The notes under the pieces were generated by a model that saw only the letters and a program-made list of their open reading frames with translations, did not search any database and was not told the DNA's origin. This document shows positions 16,079 through 23,378 of a stretch of 64,000 nucleotides of DNA, piece by piece (the first letter of the stretch is position 1; every line of letters starts with the position of its first letter). This DNA comes from Actinophytocola sp963840275 (GTDB lineage: Bacteria; Actinomycetota; Actinomycetes; Mycobacteriales; Pseudonocardiaceae). The translations under genes and the position numbers were made by a program. The DNA is taken from the NCBI GenBank assembly GCA_963840275.1, contig CAWIYK010000010.1, positions 310,001 to 374,000 of the forward strand. The letters run 5' to 3'.

Positions 16079-16606
16079 TCAGCGCAGTCGCAGCGGGATG
16101 CCGGCCACCAGCAGCACGACGGAGGCGCACCGGTCGGCGAGAGCGGCGTTGAGCGCACCCAGCTGATCGCGGAAGAGCCTGCCAGAACGCGTCGCCGGCA
16201 CCACGCCGAGGCCGACCTCCGCGGACACCAGCACGACCTCGGCACGGCACGCGCCCACCGCCGCGACCAGCCGGTCGCACTCGGCGTGGACCGGGGCGAG
16301 CGCGCCCTCCCACGCCGCGTGGTCGTCGAACACCGAGGTCAGCCAGGTCGCGACGTCGTCGACGAGTACCGGCGTCCCGGCCGGCGCGTCGGTCAGGAAC
16401 ACGGCGAGGTCGGTCGGCTCGACCGTGTCCCACGTCGCGGGCCTGCGGGCCGCGTGCGCGGCGATCCGCGCGGCCCACTCCGCGTCGGTCGGGTCGACGC
16501 GCGCGGTCGCCACGTACGTCGCTCGGTCGGCGGGCAGCAGCCCCTCGGCGTGCGCGGACTTGCCGGACCGCGCACCGCCCAGGACCAGCGTCGTCACGGT
16601 CGTCAC
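16079..16606 (-). CDS. cobU: Adenosylcobinamide kinase / adenosylcobinamide-phosphate guanylyltransferase
   Basis: 175 residues with the P-loop LVLGGARSGKSAHAE at the N-terminus, ATARVDPTDAEWAARIAAHAARRP after it (family nucleotide-contact region), and VSAEVGLGVVPATRSGRLFRDQLG near the end. It phosphorylates adenosylcobinamide and adds GMP, feeding CobS. First gene of the cobU-cobT-cobS run. Its start is only 24 bp from a divergent small gene, so no cobalamin riboswitch of normal size can fit upstream. Confidence 0.94.
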   Translation of the reverse strand: MTTVTTLVLGGARSGKSAHAEGLLPADRATYVATARVDPTDAEWAARIAAHAARRPATWDTVEPTDLAVFLTDAPAGTPVLVDDVATWLTSVFDDHAAWEGALAPVHAECDRLVAAVGACRAEVVLVSAEVGLGVVPATRSGRLFRDQLGALNAALADRCASVVLLVAGIPLRLR

Positions 16607-16630
16607 GGCCGCACGCTATCTTGTGCGGCC

Positions 16631-16804
16631 GTGGAGTACCGCTGGAGTCACGACGGGTCCCCGACGTTCGCCGACCGGGAAGAGGCCGAGGCATGGCTCG
16701 GCGCGACCTGGCAGGACCTTGCCGACCGCGGCGTCGACGAGGTGACCCTGCTGTGCGACGGCGAGGTCGTCTACGGCCCGATGAGCCTGCACCCGCCGGA
16801 GTAG
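16631..16804 (+). CDS. Small conserved protein divergent from cobU
   Basis: 57 residues from GTG 16631 (VEYRWSHDGSPTFADREEAEAW...) to the stop at 16804. It is acidic, has Trp residues at regular places and ends ...EVVYGPMSLHPPE. It looks like a short domain pairing a WSHDG start with an EVTLLCDGEVVYGPMSL strand pair. Its stop lies 1 bp before the 3' end of the convergent AKR gene. I recall similar small proteins in actinobacteria but no function. It sits inside a much longer antisense frame that is an artefact. Confidence 0.6.
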   Translation: MEYRWSHDGSPTFADREEAEAWLGATWQDLADRGVDEVTLLCDGEVVYGPMSLHPPE

Positions 16805-16805
16805 C

Positions 16806-17789
16806 TCAGCCCGTGTGCTTCGGGTCGCGCTCCACGACGCCCTCGAGCACCTCGTCGATCTTCTTCAGCACGGCCGCGTCCAGCCGCACGCCGGCGGCCT
16901 TGACGTTCTCGGCGACCTGCTCCGGCCGGGTCGCGCCGATGATCGCCGACGCCACGTTCTGGTTCTGCAGCACCCACGCGACCGCGAGCTGGGCCTGCGA
17001 GAGCCCCACCTCGTCGGCGATCGGCTTGAGCTGCTGGACCTTCTCGAGGATGTCGTCGCGCAGCAGCCGCGAGATGAAGTTCTTGCCGCTCTTCTCGTCG
17101 GTCGCGCGCGACCCGGCCGGCGGCGCCTGGCCCGGCAGGTACTTGCCGGTCAGCACGCCCTGCGCGATCGGCGACCAGACGATCTGGCTGATCCCGGCCT
17201 GTTCGGACGCCGGCACGACCTCGGACTCGATGACCCGCCACAGCATCGAGTACTGCGGCTGGTTCGAGATGAACGGCACCTTCAGCTCACGCGCGAGCTC
17301 GGCGCCACGCGTGATCTGCTCGGCGTTCCACTCCGAGACCCCGACGTAGAGCACCTTGCCGGCCCGGACCAGATCCGCGAACGCGAGGAACGTCTCCTCG
17401 AGCGGGACGCTGTCGTCGTAGCGGTGGGCCTGGTAGAGGTCCACGTAGTCGGTCTGCAGCCGCTGGAGCGACGCGTTCGCCGACTCCATGATGTGCTTGC
17501 GGCCGAGGCCCCGGTCGTTGGGGCCGCCGGGCCCGGTCGGCCAGAACACCTTCGTGAAGATCTCGAGACTCTCCCGCCGCTGCCCGGCGAGCGCCCGCCC
17601 GAGCACCGACTCGGCCCGCGTGTTGGCGTACACGTCGGCGGTGTCGAAGGTGGTGATCCCGGCGTCGAGCGCGGCCTTCACACAGGCCAGCGCCTGCTCC
17701 TCCTCGACCTGGGAGCCGTGCGTGATCCAGTTGCCGTACGAGATCTCACTGATGTTCAGGCCACTACGGCCAAGACGTCGAAACTCCAT
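16806..17789 (-). CDS. Aldo/keto reductase
   Basis: 327 residues, (beta/alpha)8 NADPH-dependent reductase close to the KCNAB/YghZ-type AKRs. The catalytic tetrad is visible: Asp and Tyr in FDTADVYANTRAE, Lys in LEIFTKVFWPTG and His in DLYQAHRYDDSV. NADP-binding segments AIIGATRPEQVAENV and WSPIAQGVLTGKYLPG are at the C-terminal side. The substrate is unknown. It lies downstream of an SDR gene in the same direction, separated by 163 bp holding a large nested palindrome. Confidence 0.9.
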   Translation of the reverse strand: MEFRRLGRSGLNISEISYGNWITHGSQVEEEQALACVKAALDAGITTFDTADVYANTRAESVLGRALAGQRRESLEIFTKVFWPTGPGGPNDRGLGRKHIMESANASLQRLQTDYVDLYQAHRYDDSVPLEETFLAFADLVRAGKVLYVGVSEWNAEQITRGAELARELKVPFISNQPQYSMLWRVIESEVVPASEQAGISQIVWSPIAQGVLTGKYLPGQAPPAGSRATDEKSGKNFISRLLRDDILEKVQQLKPIADEVGLSQAQLAVAWVLQNQNVASAIIGATRPEQVAENVKAAGVRLDAAVLKKIDEVLEGVVERDPKHTG

Positions 17790-17831
17790 GCCTCAAACCT
17801 AATGCTGGAGCAACTCCAGCTCCCCGACCGC

Positions 17832-17928
17832 CGCGTGTCCAACGCTCGCGATGCGTGAGTCGAACATTCGTGGCTATCGCCGATAGGCGCGAGTGTTCAA
17901 CTCACCGGTCCTGGGCGTTGGACACGCG
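17832..17928. repeat. Nested intergenic palindrome
   Basis: Three nested inverted pairs: CGCGTGTCCAACGC (17832-17845) with GCGTTGGACACGCG (17915-17928), perfect over 14 bp; GTGAGTCGAACATTCG (17855-17870) with CGAGTGTTCAACTCAC (17890-17905), 14 of 16; and CTATCG (17874-17879) with CGATAG (17881-17886). A near-copy of the right outer arm follows (GTGTTGGACTCGCGGG, 17937-17952). It lies between the SDR 3' end and the AKR start. It could end SDR transcription, or it may be a member of a dispersed repeat family. Confidence 0.75.
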
Positions 17929-17952
17929 GGGTCTGGGTGTTGGACTCGCGGG

Positions 17953-18744
17953 TCAGCGGCGGAAGCCGCCCTCCGTGTTGATCACCTGACCGGTGATCCA
18001 GCGCGCCTCGTCGGTGACGAGCCACGCGATCAGCCGCGCCGGGTCGTCCGGCGCGCCCCAGCGGCCGGCCGGGAACCGCGCCGCCACGGCCGCGTGCAGG
18101 TCCGGCGGCGCGTAGCCCGTGTCGACCGGGCCCGGGTTGACCGTGTTCACGGTGACGCCCTGGTCGGCGAGGTCGTCGGCGAGCGTCGCGGTGACGGCGG
18201 CCAGCGCGCCCTTGCTCGCCGCGTACGCGACCTCCCCGCGCATCGGCCCCTCGTTCTGGCCCGACGTCATGAAGACGATCCGACCGGGGCCGCCCAGCGC
18301 CGCGAACGCGCGCGCCAGCAGGATCGACGCCCGTGTGTTGACCGCGTAGTGGCGGTCGAGCCTGCCGGCGTCCATCTCGGACAGCCGACCGTCCGAACCG
18401 GACAGCGCCTGGTTGCACACGAGGATGTCCAGCCGGCCGAACGCGGCCACCGCCGCGTCGACCACGCGTGCCGGGGCGTCGGGATCGGCGAGGTCCGCCG
18501 ACAGGTCGCGCACCGAGGCAGCCGGGTCGGCCAGCGCCTCGGTGATCCCGGCGACCACCGACGCGGGGGAGTCCGCGCCGTAGGACTGCTCCGCGTCGTG
18601 CGGCGCGAAGTGGTGTGCGAACACACTCGCCCCGTACGCCGCGAGCCTGCGGCAGATCGCGTAGCCGATCCCCGCCCGCCGCGACGCGCCGGTGACCAAC
18701 GCCACCCGGCCGCGCAGCGGCAGGGGATCTCGCCGCAGGTCCAC
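17953..18744 (-). CDS. SDR-family oxidoreductase
   Basis: 263 residues, classical short-chain dehydrogenase/reductase: cofactor loop VTGASRRAGIGYAICRRLA, the NAG-like LVCNQALSG, the catalytic Ser in IVFMTSGQNEG and the YxxxK pair in VAYAASKGALAAVT, then VNTVNPGPVDTGY. The insert after TGAS (RRAGIG) is typical of the FabG-like branch seen in Gram-positive SDRs. The substrate is unknown. It is 1 bp from the end of the DUF3043 gene, so probably in one transcript with it. Confidence 0.88.
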   Translation of the reverse strand: MDLRRDPLPLRGRVALVTGASRRAGIGYAICRRLAAYGASVFAHHFAPHDAEQSYGADSPASVVAGITEALADPAASVRDLSADLADPDAPARVVDAAVAAFGRLDILVCNQALSGSDGRLSEMDAGRLDRHYAVNTRASILLARAFAALGGPGRIVFMTSGQNEGPMRGEVAYAASKGALAAVTATLADDLADQGVTVNTVNPGPVDTGYAPPDLHAAVAARFPAGRWGAPDDPARLIAWLVTDEARWITGQVINTEGGFRR

Positions 18745-18745
18745 G

Positions 18746-19393
18746 TCAGATCTTGTCGCCGGGGCGCACGCTCGGCTTCGGCACCCGGAGCTTGCGCAGC
18801 TGCGACGCGCGGATGAACGCGTACCAGCCGACCGACAGCCCCCGGACCGGCTCCTTCGGGAACCGCTCCCGCACCTGCCGGGTGATCCGGCGGCCGTTGA
18901 GCACGCCCTCGAAGACCATCGCGATCAGCATCAGCAGGCACAGGAGCGTGGTGAGGCTCTGCACCTGGGGCGCCGGCACGAGCAGCGCCACGAAGATCAG
19001 GATCGCGAGCGGCATGAACAGCCCGAGCAGGTTGCGGCGCGAGTCGACCGAGTTCCGGATGAACTTCTTGACCGGACCGCGGTCGCGCGGCATCAGGTAC
19101 TGCTCGTCGCCCGCCATCATGCGTTCGCGCTGCTTCGTGCGGATCTCCCGGCGCTTGGCCGCGAGCTCCTTGCGGTCGTCCTTGTTGCCGCGGGCGCGCT
19201 TCATCGCCTCGCGGGTGGTGCGCGGCGGCGGCGCGACCGGGCCGCGGCGCTTCTGCTCGGCCTCCCGGCGCTTGGGCGTCGGGCGACCCTTGCCCGGCGT
19301 GTGCGCCTTGTTTCTGGCGTCGTCCTCCGCCGACACCTCTGGCTCGATCTCGGCGTCGGTGATCTCTGCGTCTTTGCGGCGAAGGAACCTCAC
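18746..19393 (-). CDS. DUF3043 membrane protein
   Basis: 215 residues. The N-terminal 100 residues are highly charged (Lys/Arg/Glu), including HTPGKGRPTPKRREAEQKRRG, a hallmark of DUF3043. Then come two membrane helices (around 120-160: LGLFMPLAILIFVALLVP and TTLLCLLMLIAMVFEGVL) and a basic C-terminus. Equivalent to M. tuberculosis Rv2206 by family and position. No biochemical role is known to me. It diverges from the glycerate kinase gene with 38 bp between the starts. Confidence 0.88.
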   Translation of the reverse strand: MRFLRRKDAEITDAEIEPEVSAEDDARNKAHTPGKGRPTPKRREAEQKRRGPVAPPPRTTREAMKRARGNKDDRKELAAKRREIRTKQRERMMAGDEQYLMPRDRGPVKKFIRNSVDSRRNLLGLFMPLAILIFVALLVPAPQVQSLTTLLCLLMLIAMVFEGVLNGRRITRQVRERFPKEPVRGLSVGWYAFIRASQLRKLRVPKPSVRPGDKI

Positions 19394-19431
19394 ACGCCAA
19401 AGGGTAAAGGAGGTACAACTACGCTTTGACC

Positions 19432-20541
19432 ATGCGGGTCCTGATCGCTCCTGACTGCTTCGGTGGGACGTTGACCGCGCCGGAGGCCGCCGAGGCCATC
19501 GCCGCGGGCTGGCGCGGTGGCGCGCCGGACGACGAGCTCACCCTCTGTCCCCTCGCCGACGGCGGTCCCGGCTTCGTCGAGGTGCTGCACTCGGCCCTCG
19601 GCGGGCACCTCCACCACCGGTCGGTCGCGGGGCCGCTGGGGGCCTCGGTCGACGCCGTCTGGCTCGAGCACGACGGCACCGCCTACCTCGAGTGCGCCCA
19701 GGCCTGCGGGCTGACGCTGGTGCCGAAGGAGGAGCGCAAGGCACTCGCCGCCAGCACGGTCGGCGTCGGCGAGCTGGTCGCCCACGCGCTCGAGTCGAAG
19801 GTCCACACGATCGTCATGGGACTCGGCGGGTCGGGCAGCACCGACGGCGGCGCCGGCATGTTCCGAGCGCTGGGCGCCGTGCCGGTCGACGAGCACGACG
19901 AGCCCCTGCCGCCCGGCGGCGGACCGCTGGTCGACACCGCGCGGCTCTCCGGCAAGGTCAACCTCGGCGACGTCAAGCTGGTCGCGGCCTCCGACGTGGA
20001 GAACCCGCTGCTCGGCAAGCTCGGCGCGGCCCGGGTGTTCGGCCCGCAGAAGGGTGCCGACGACCTGGCCGTGCGCAGGCTGGAGCGGTCGCTGACCCGC
20101 TGGGGCGACGTGCTCGCCGAGGTCGCGGGCCGGGACATCAGCGAGGAGTCCGGCGCGGGCGCGGCCGGCGGGCTCGGCGCGGCGCTCATCGCGCTCGGCG
20201 CGACGGTGGAGTCCGGCGCGGGCGTGGTCCGGCGGCTCACCGGCCTCGACTCCGCACTCGACGACGCGCAGCTCGTCGTCACCGGCGAGGGCAGCTTCGA
20301 CTTCCAGTCGCTGCGCGGCAAGCTCGTGACCAGGGTCTCAGGTGCGGCGGCCGAGCGCGGCACGCCGTGCGTGGTGCTCGCCGGGCAGGTCAGCGTGGGC
20401 CGGCGGCGCGCGGCGACGGCCGGGGTGTCCCACGCGTACTCGGTGTCCGAGCACGTCGGGTCGCCGGAGGCGTCGCTGGCCGACCCCGCGGGTACGCTCA
20501 CGGCACTCGCCCAGCATGTGTCGGCACAGTGGCGGCTGTAA
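19432..20541 (+). CDS. Glycerate kinase family protein
   Basis: 369 residues from ATG 19432; a TTG at 19426 is nearer the AAAGGAGG site at 19407-19414 and could be used instead. Family marks: MRVLIAPDCFGGTLTAPEAA, CPLADGGPGFVEVL, the loop MGLGGSGSTDGGAGMFRALG and VTGEGSFDFQSLRGKLV. It would phosphorylate D-glycerate with ATP. Equivalent to Rv2205c. It is followed by the ErpA-like gene 110 bp downstream. Confidence 0.88.
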   Translation: MRVLIAPDCFGGTLTAPEAAEAIAAGWRGGAPDDELTLCPLADGGPGFVEVLHSALGGHLHHRSVAGPLGASVDAVWLEHDGTAYLECAQACGLTLVPKEERKALAASTVGVGELVAHALESKVHTIVMGLGGSGSTDGGAGMFRALGAVPVDEHDEPLPPGGGPLVDTARLSGKVNLGDVKLVAASDVENPLLGKLGAARVFGPQKGADDLAVRRLERSLTRWGDVLAEVAGRDISEESGAGAAGGLGAALIALGATVESGAGVVRRLTGLDSALDDAQLVVTGEGSFDFQSLRGKLVTRVSGAAAERGTPCVVLAGQVSVGRRRAATAGVSHAYSVSEHVGSPEASLADPAGTLTALAQHVSAQWRL

Positions 20542-20651
20542 CAGCCAGTCTCGACCAGCATGTGTCACCATAGGTGTCGAGGACGGGGAATAAAGACGGG
20601 CCAGCCCGGTTGTCCCCAGGTAGTTGGAGTCCGAAAGGTCGAGGGAGAACC

Positions 20652-21014
20652 ATGACGACCGCCCAGGAGAACACCACCGAGACGGAGACGCACGGCGTGC
20701 TCCTGTCGGACGCGGCCGCCAGCAAGGCCAAGGCCCTGCTGGACCAGGAGGGGCGCGACGACATGCACCTGCGTATCGCCGTCCAGCCAGGTGGCTGCGC
20801 CGGCCTGCGCTACCAGCTCTTCTTCGACGAGCGATCGCTCGACGGCGACCTGTACCGGGACTTCGGCGGCCTCAAGGTCGCGGTGGACCGGATGAGCGCT
20901 CCGTACGTGCAGGGCGCCACGATCGACTTCGTCGACACCATCGAGAAGCAGGGCTTCACGATCGACAACCCCAACGCGGGTGGGTCGTGTGCGTGCGGCG
21001 ACTCGTTCCACTGA
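20652..21014 (+). CDS. erpA: A-type iron-sulfur cluster carrier (HesB/IscA/ErpA)
   Basis: 120 residues from ATG 20652 (GAGGGAGAA upstream); the frame upstream to 20574 is not protein-like. The three conserved cysteines are present: one in QPGGCAGLRYQLFFDE and two in GGSCACGDSFH at the C-terminus. It carries Fe-S clusters to target proteins; LipA and respiratory proteins are typical clients. Equivalent to Rv2204c. Followed by a strong symmetric terminator shared with the convergent small gene. Confidence 0.92.
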   Translation: MTTAQENTTETETHGVLLSDAAASKAKALLDQEGRDDMHLRIAVQPGGCAGLRYQLFFDERSLDGDLYRDFGGLKVAVDRMSAPYVQGATIDFVDTIEKQGFTIDNPNAGGSCACGDSFH

Positions 21015-21029
21015 CGAGCCCATAACGTG

Positions 21030-21068
21030 AGGAAGGGCCGCGACCTCGCCGAGGTCGCGGCCCTTCCT
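21030..21068. terminator. Bidirectional intrinsic terminator
   Basis: A perfect 18-bp stem, AGGAAGGGCCGCGACCTC (21030-21047) pairing with 21051-21068, and a 3-base loop GCC. It lies between the convergent stops of erpA and the 60-residue gene. T-runs are short, as usual in actinobacteria. Confidence 0.88.
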
Positions 21069-21075
21069 GTCTGTC

Positions 21076-21258
21076 CTACGCGTACTCCTCCAGGCCGCTG
21101 ACCTGCGCGAAGCATGCCTCGTCGACCTCCCAGCGCGCCGCGTCGCGCGGGCCGGGCAGGTCGTGGTCGCCGACGCGCAGCGCGTCGGGGATGTCGGCGC
21201 AGTCCGCGATCAGCTCGGCGAAGGATTCTGGATCAGTGGTAGTCACACAGTCGAACAT
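21076..21258 (-). CDS. Small hypothetical acidic protein
   Basis: 60 residues from ATG 21258 (MFDCVTTTDPESFAELIADC...); a GTG at codon 5 is an alternative start. Acidic, soluble, with no known motif. Two things argue that it is real: it shares the strong bidirectional terminator with erpA, and it diverges from the adenosine kinase gene with a normal 140 bp promoter gap. I do not recognise the family. Confidence 0.5.
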   Translation of the reverse strand: MFDCVTTTDPESFAELIADCADIPDALRVGDHDLPGPRDAARWEVDEACFAQVSGLEEYA

Positions 21259-21400
21259 AGGTCGAGAGACCTGGACCGCACACCCTTACCGGCCGGTAGT
21301 CTCGACGGGTGTCCCCACGCGGGTCATGGCGATCGACGGCTACTAACGTTGTCGACTTCCGTTCACTCCAACTGACGACCACCAGACAGGGGATTCCCTC

Positions 21401-22378
21401 GTGCCAGTCGCCGTCTCCGGAAGCATCGCGACAGACCATCTCATGCACTTCCCCGGCCGGTTCGCCGAGCAGCTCGTCGCAGAGCAGCTCCACCGGATCT
21501 CGCTGAGTTTCCTCGTCGACGACCTCACGGTCCGGCGTGGCGGGATCGGCGCCAACATCGCGTTCGGGATGGGTGTGCTCGGCGGCTCCCCGGTGCTGGT
21601 CGGCTCGGTCGGCGAGGACTTCGGCGACTACCGCTCGTGGCTCGAGCGGCACGGTGTCGACTGCTCCGGCGTGCGGGTGTCGTCGACGGCGCACACGGCC
21701 CGCTTCGTCTGCACGACCGACGACGACATGTGCCAGATCGCGTCGTTCTACGCGGGTGCCATGGCCGAGGCGCGGCTCATCGAGCTGGCGCCGATCGAGG
21801 CCCGCGTCGGCGGCTTCGACCTGGTCCTGATCAGCCCGGACGACCCGGACGCGATGCTCCGGCACGCCGAGGAGTGCCGTCAGCGCGGGTACGCGTTCGC
21901 CGCGGATCCCTCACAGCAGCTCGCGCGCATGACCGGCGAGCAGATCCGGTCGTTCGTGGCCGGCGCGAAGTACCTGTTCAGCAACGACTACGAGTGGGAG
22001 CTGCTGCGGCAGAAGACCGGCTGGTCGGAGCAGGACGTCCTCGCCCAGGTCGGCATGCGGATCACCACGCTGGGTGAGAAGGGTGTCGAGATGGTCGACC
22101 GTGCCGGCACCGCCATCCACGTCAGCGCCGTGCCGGAGACCCACAAGGCCGACCCGACCGGCGTCGGCGACGCGTTCCGCGCCGGGCTGCTCGCCGGGAT
22201 CGAGAAGGGCCTCGGGCTGGAGCGCGCCGCGGAGCTGGGGTCCTACATCGCCGTGCTCGTGCTCGAGACCGTCGGACCGCAGGAGTGGGAGCTGGACCGC
22301 GCACTCGCGCTGACCCGCATCGGTGCGGCGTACGGGCCGGAGTCCGCTGACGAGATCGCCGCCATCCTCCCTGCGTAG
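21401..22378 (+). CDS. adoK: PfkB-family carbohydrate/adenosine kinase (AdoK type)
   Basis: 325 residues from GTG 21401. PfkB fold: N-terminal GSIATDHLMHFPGRF, GGIGANIAFGMGVLGGSP, and the C-terminal signature KADPTGVGDAFRAGLLAGIEKG with the catalytic Asp. Equivalent by position and sequence style to M. tuberculosis Rv2202c, an unusual PfkB-type adenosine kinase, so nucleoside salvage is the likely role. Substrate specificity is inferred from that orthology. It diverges from the 60-residue gene. Confidence 0.88.
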   Translation: MPVAVSGSIATDHLMHFPGRFAEQLVAEQLHRISLSFLVDDLTVRRGGIGANIAFGMGVLGGSPVLVGSVGEDFGDYRSWLERHGVDCSGVRVSSTAHTARFVCTTDDDMCQIASFYAGAMAEARLIELAPIEARVGGFDLVLISPDDPDAMLRHAEECRQRGYAFAADPSQQLARMTGEQIRSFVAGAKYLFSNDYEWELLRQKTGWSEQDVLAQVGMRITTLGEKGVEMVDRAGTAIHVSAVPETHKADPTGVGDAFRAGLLAGIEKGLGLERAAELGSYIAVLVLETVGPQEWELDRALALTRIGAAYGPESADEIAAILPA

Positions 22379-22407
22379 GTACCGGTTCCCGACCGGTTCT
22401 GGTAGCT

Positions 22408-23253
22408 GTGGTCACTGTGCGCATACTCGCGGTGACTGCGGTGTCGTTGTTGCTTTTCGCCGGTAGTGCTGTTGCCGCCGGCGCGTCGACCGGGCCGTGG
22501 CGCCCGGTCGGCTCCGACGTCGCGCGGCCCCTGGACGAGAGCCAGGGGCTGGCGGTCGTCGAACGCGACTCCGGGACGGTGGTCCGGTACACGGGGATCG
22601 GCACCGTGCCGCCCGACCTCGCGTCGCGCGGCTGGAACCACGTCGGCGACCCGGGTGCCGGCCACGGCTTCTACGTGGAGCCCTACCAGCGCGACGACCG
22701 GGGCGCGAAGCTGTTCCGGGTCGAGTCGCCGTCCGGTGCCTGGGCGGAGTACCAGCACGCGCTGGAGTCGTGGGAGGCGTCGAACAACTCGTTCGCGGCC
22801 GTCTCGCCGGACGGCCAGTGGCTGGTGGCGGGCGAGTGGGGGACCTCCGACCGGCTCCTGGTGCACCCGATGCCCGGCGTCGCGCACACGGACCCCGCCG
22901 CGAACCTGCCGCTCGCGTCGGTCATCCGGCTCGACCGTCCGATGCGCGACGTCCAGGGCTGCGACTTCGTGACGGCCACACAGCTGGTCTGCTCGTCGGA
23001 CGACCCTGACGGTTCGCTGTTCGGCGTCACCAAGCCGCTGCTGCAGGTGGACCTCGGCGCGCCGGTGGGCGGATCGGACGTCACCGGGGCGGTGAGCCTG
23101 CTCGGTCAGCTCCCGCTGGAGAGCGCCTGCTCCGGCAACTTCGAGGCCGAGGGCATCGACTACGACGAGCGGGACGGCACGTTGCGGGTGGTCGTGTTGT
23201 CGCCGAGCGTCTGCGTCGCCTTCGACAGCAAGACGTGGCGGTTGCAGCGTTAG
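22408..23253 (+). CDS. Secreted protein of unknown function
   Basis: 281 residues from GTG 22408 (or GTG 22417). A signal peptide (about residues 1-28, ILAVTAVSLLLFAGSAVAAGA) is followed by a domain with repeated strand-like blocks (SPDGQWLVAGEWGTSDRLLV) like a small beta-propeller, plus four cysteines in the mature part. It takes the position of M. tuberculosis Rv2203 between adoK and asnB, but I cannot confirm homology. Its stop faces asnB across an elaborate palindrome. Confidence 0.7.
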   Translation: MVTVRILAVTAVSLLLFAGSAVAAGASTGPWRPVGSDVARPLDESQGLAVVERDSGTVVRYTGIGTVPPDLASRGWNHVGDPGAGHGFYVEPYQRDDRGAKLFRVESPSGAWAEYQHALESWEASNNSFAAVSPDGQWLVAGEWGTSDRLLVHPMPGVAHTDPAANLPLASVIRLDRPMRDVQGCDFVTATQLVCSSDDPDGSLFGVTKPLLQVDLGAPVGGSDVTGAVSLLGQLPLESACSGNFEAEGIDYDERDGTLRVVVLSPSVCVAFDSKTWRLQR

Positions 23254-23271
23254 CAGCAAGACCGGCGTTCG

Positions 23272-23345
23272 GGTTCGGCGGCGGGCACACCGGAGGGCAG
23301 GCGCCAGCCTGCCTTATCGCCCGCAAGATCCGCCGCCGCCGAACC
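23272..23345. terminator. Two-level palindrome between convergent genes
   Basis: Outer arms GGTTCGGCGGCGG (23272-23284) and CCGCCGCCGAACC (23333-23345) are perfect over 13 bp. An inner hairpin GGCAGGC (23296-23302) pairs with GCCTGCC (23307-23313) over a GCCA loop. It lies between the stops of the secreted protein and asnB, so it probably ends transcription from both strands. Confidence 0.6.
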
Positions 23346-23378
23346 ACTCTGCGGGAGAGTGAACCAACCCGCGAGGGG

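Noticed and set aside
16607..16630. Cobalamin riboswitch before cobU
   Set aside because: Only 24 bp separate cobU from the divergent gene, too short, and no B12-box sequence was seen.
15197..16804. Long plus-strand frame opposite cobT/cobU
   Set aside because: Its translation is Arg/His-rich shadow sequence; only its last 57 codons (16631-16804) look like a protein and are annotated separately.
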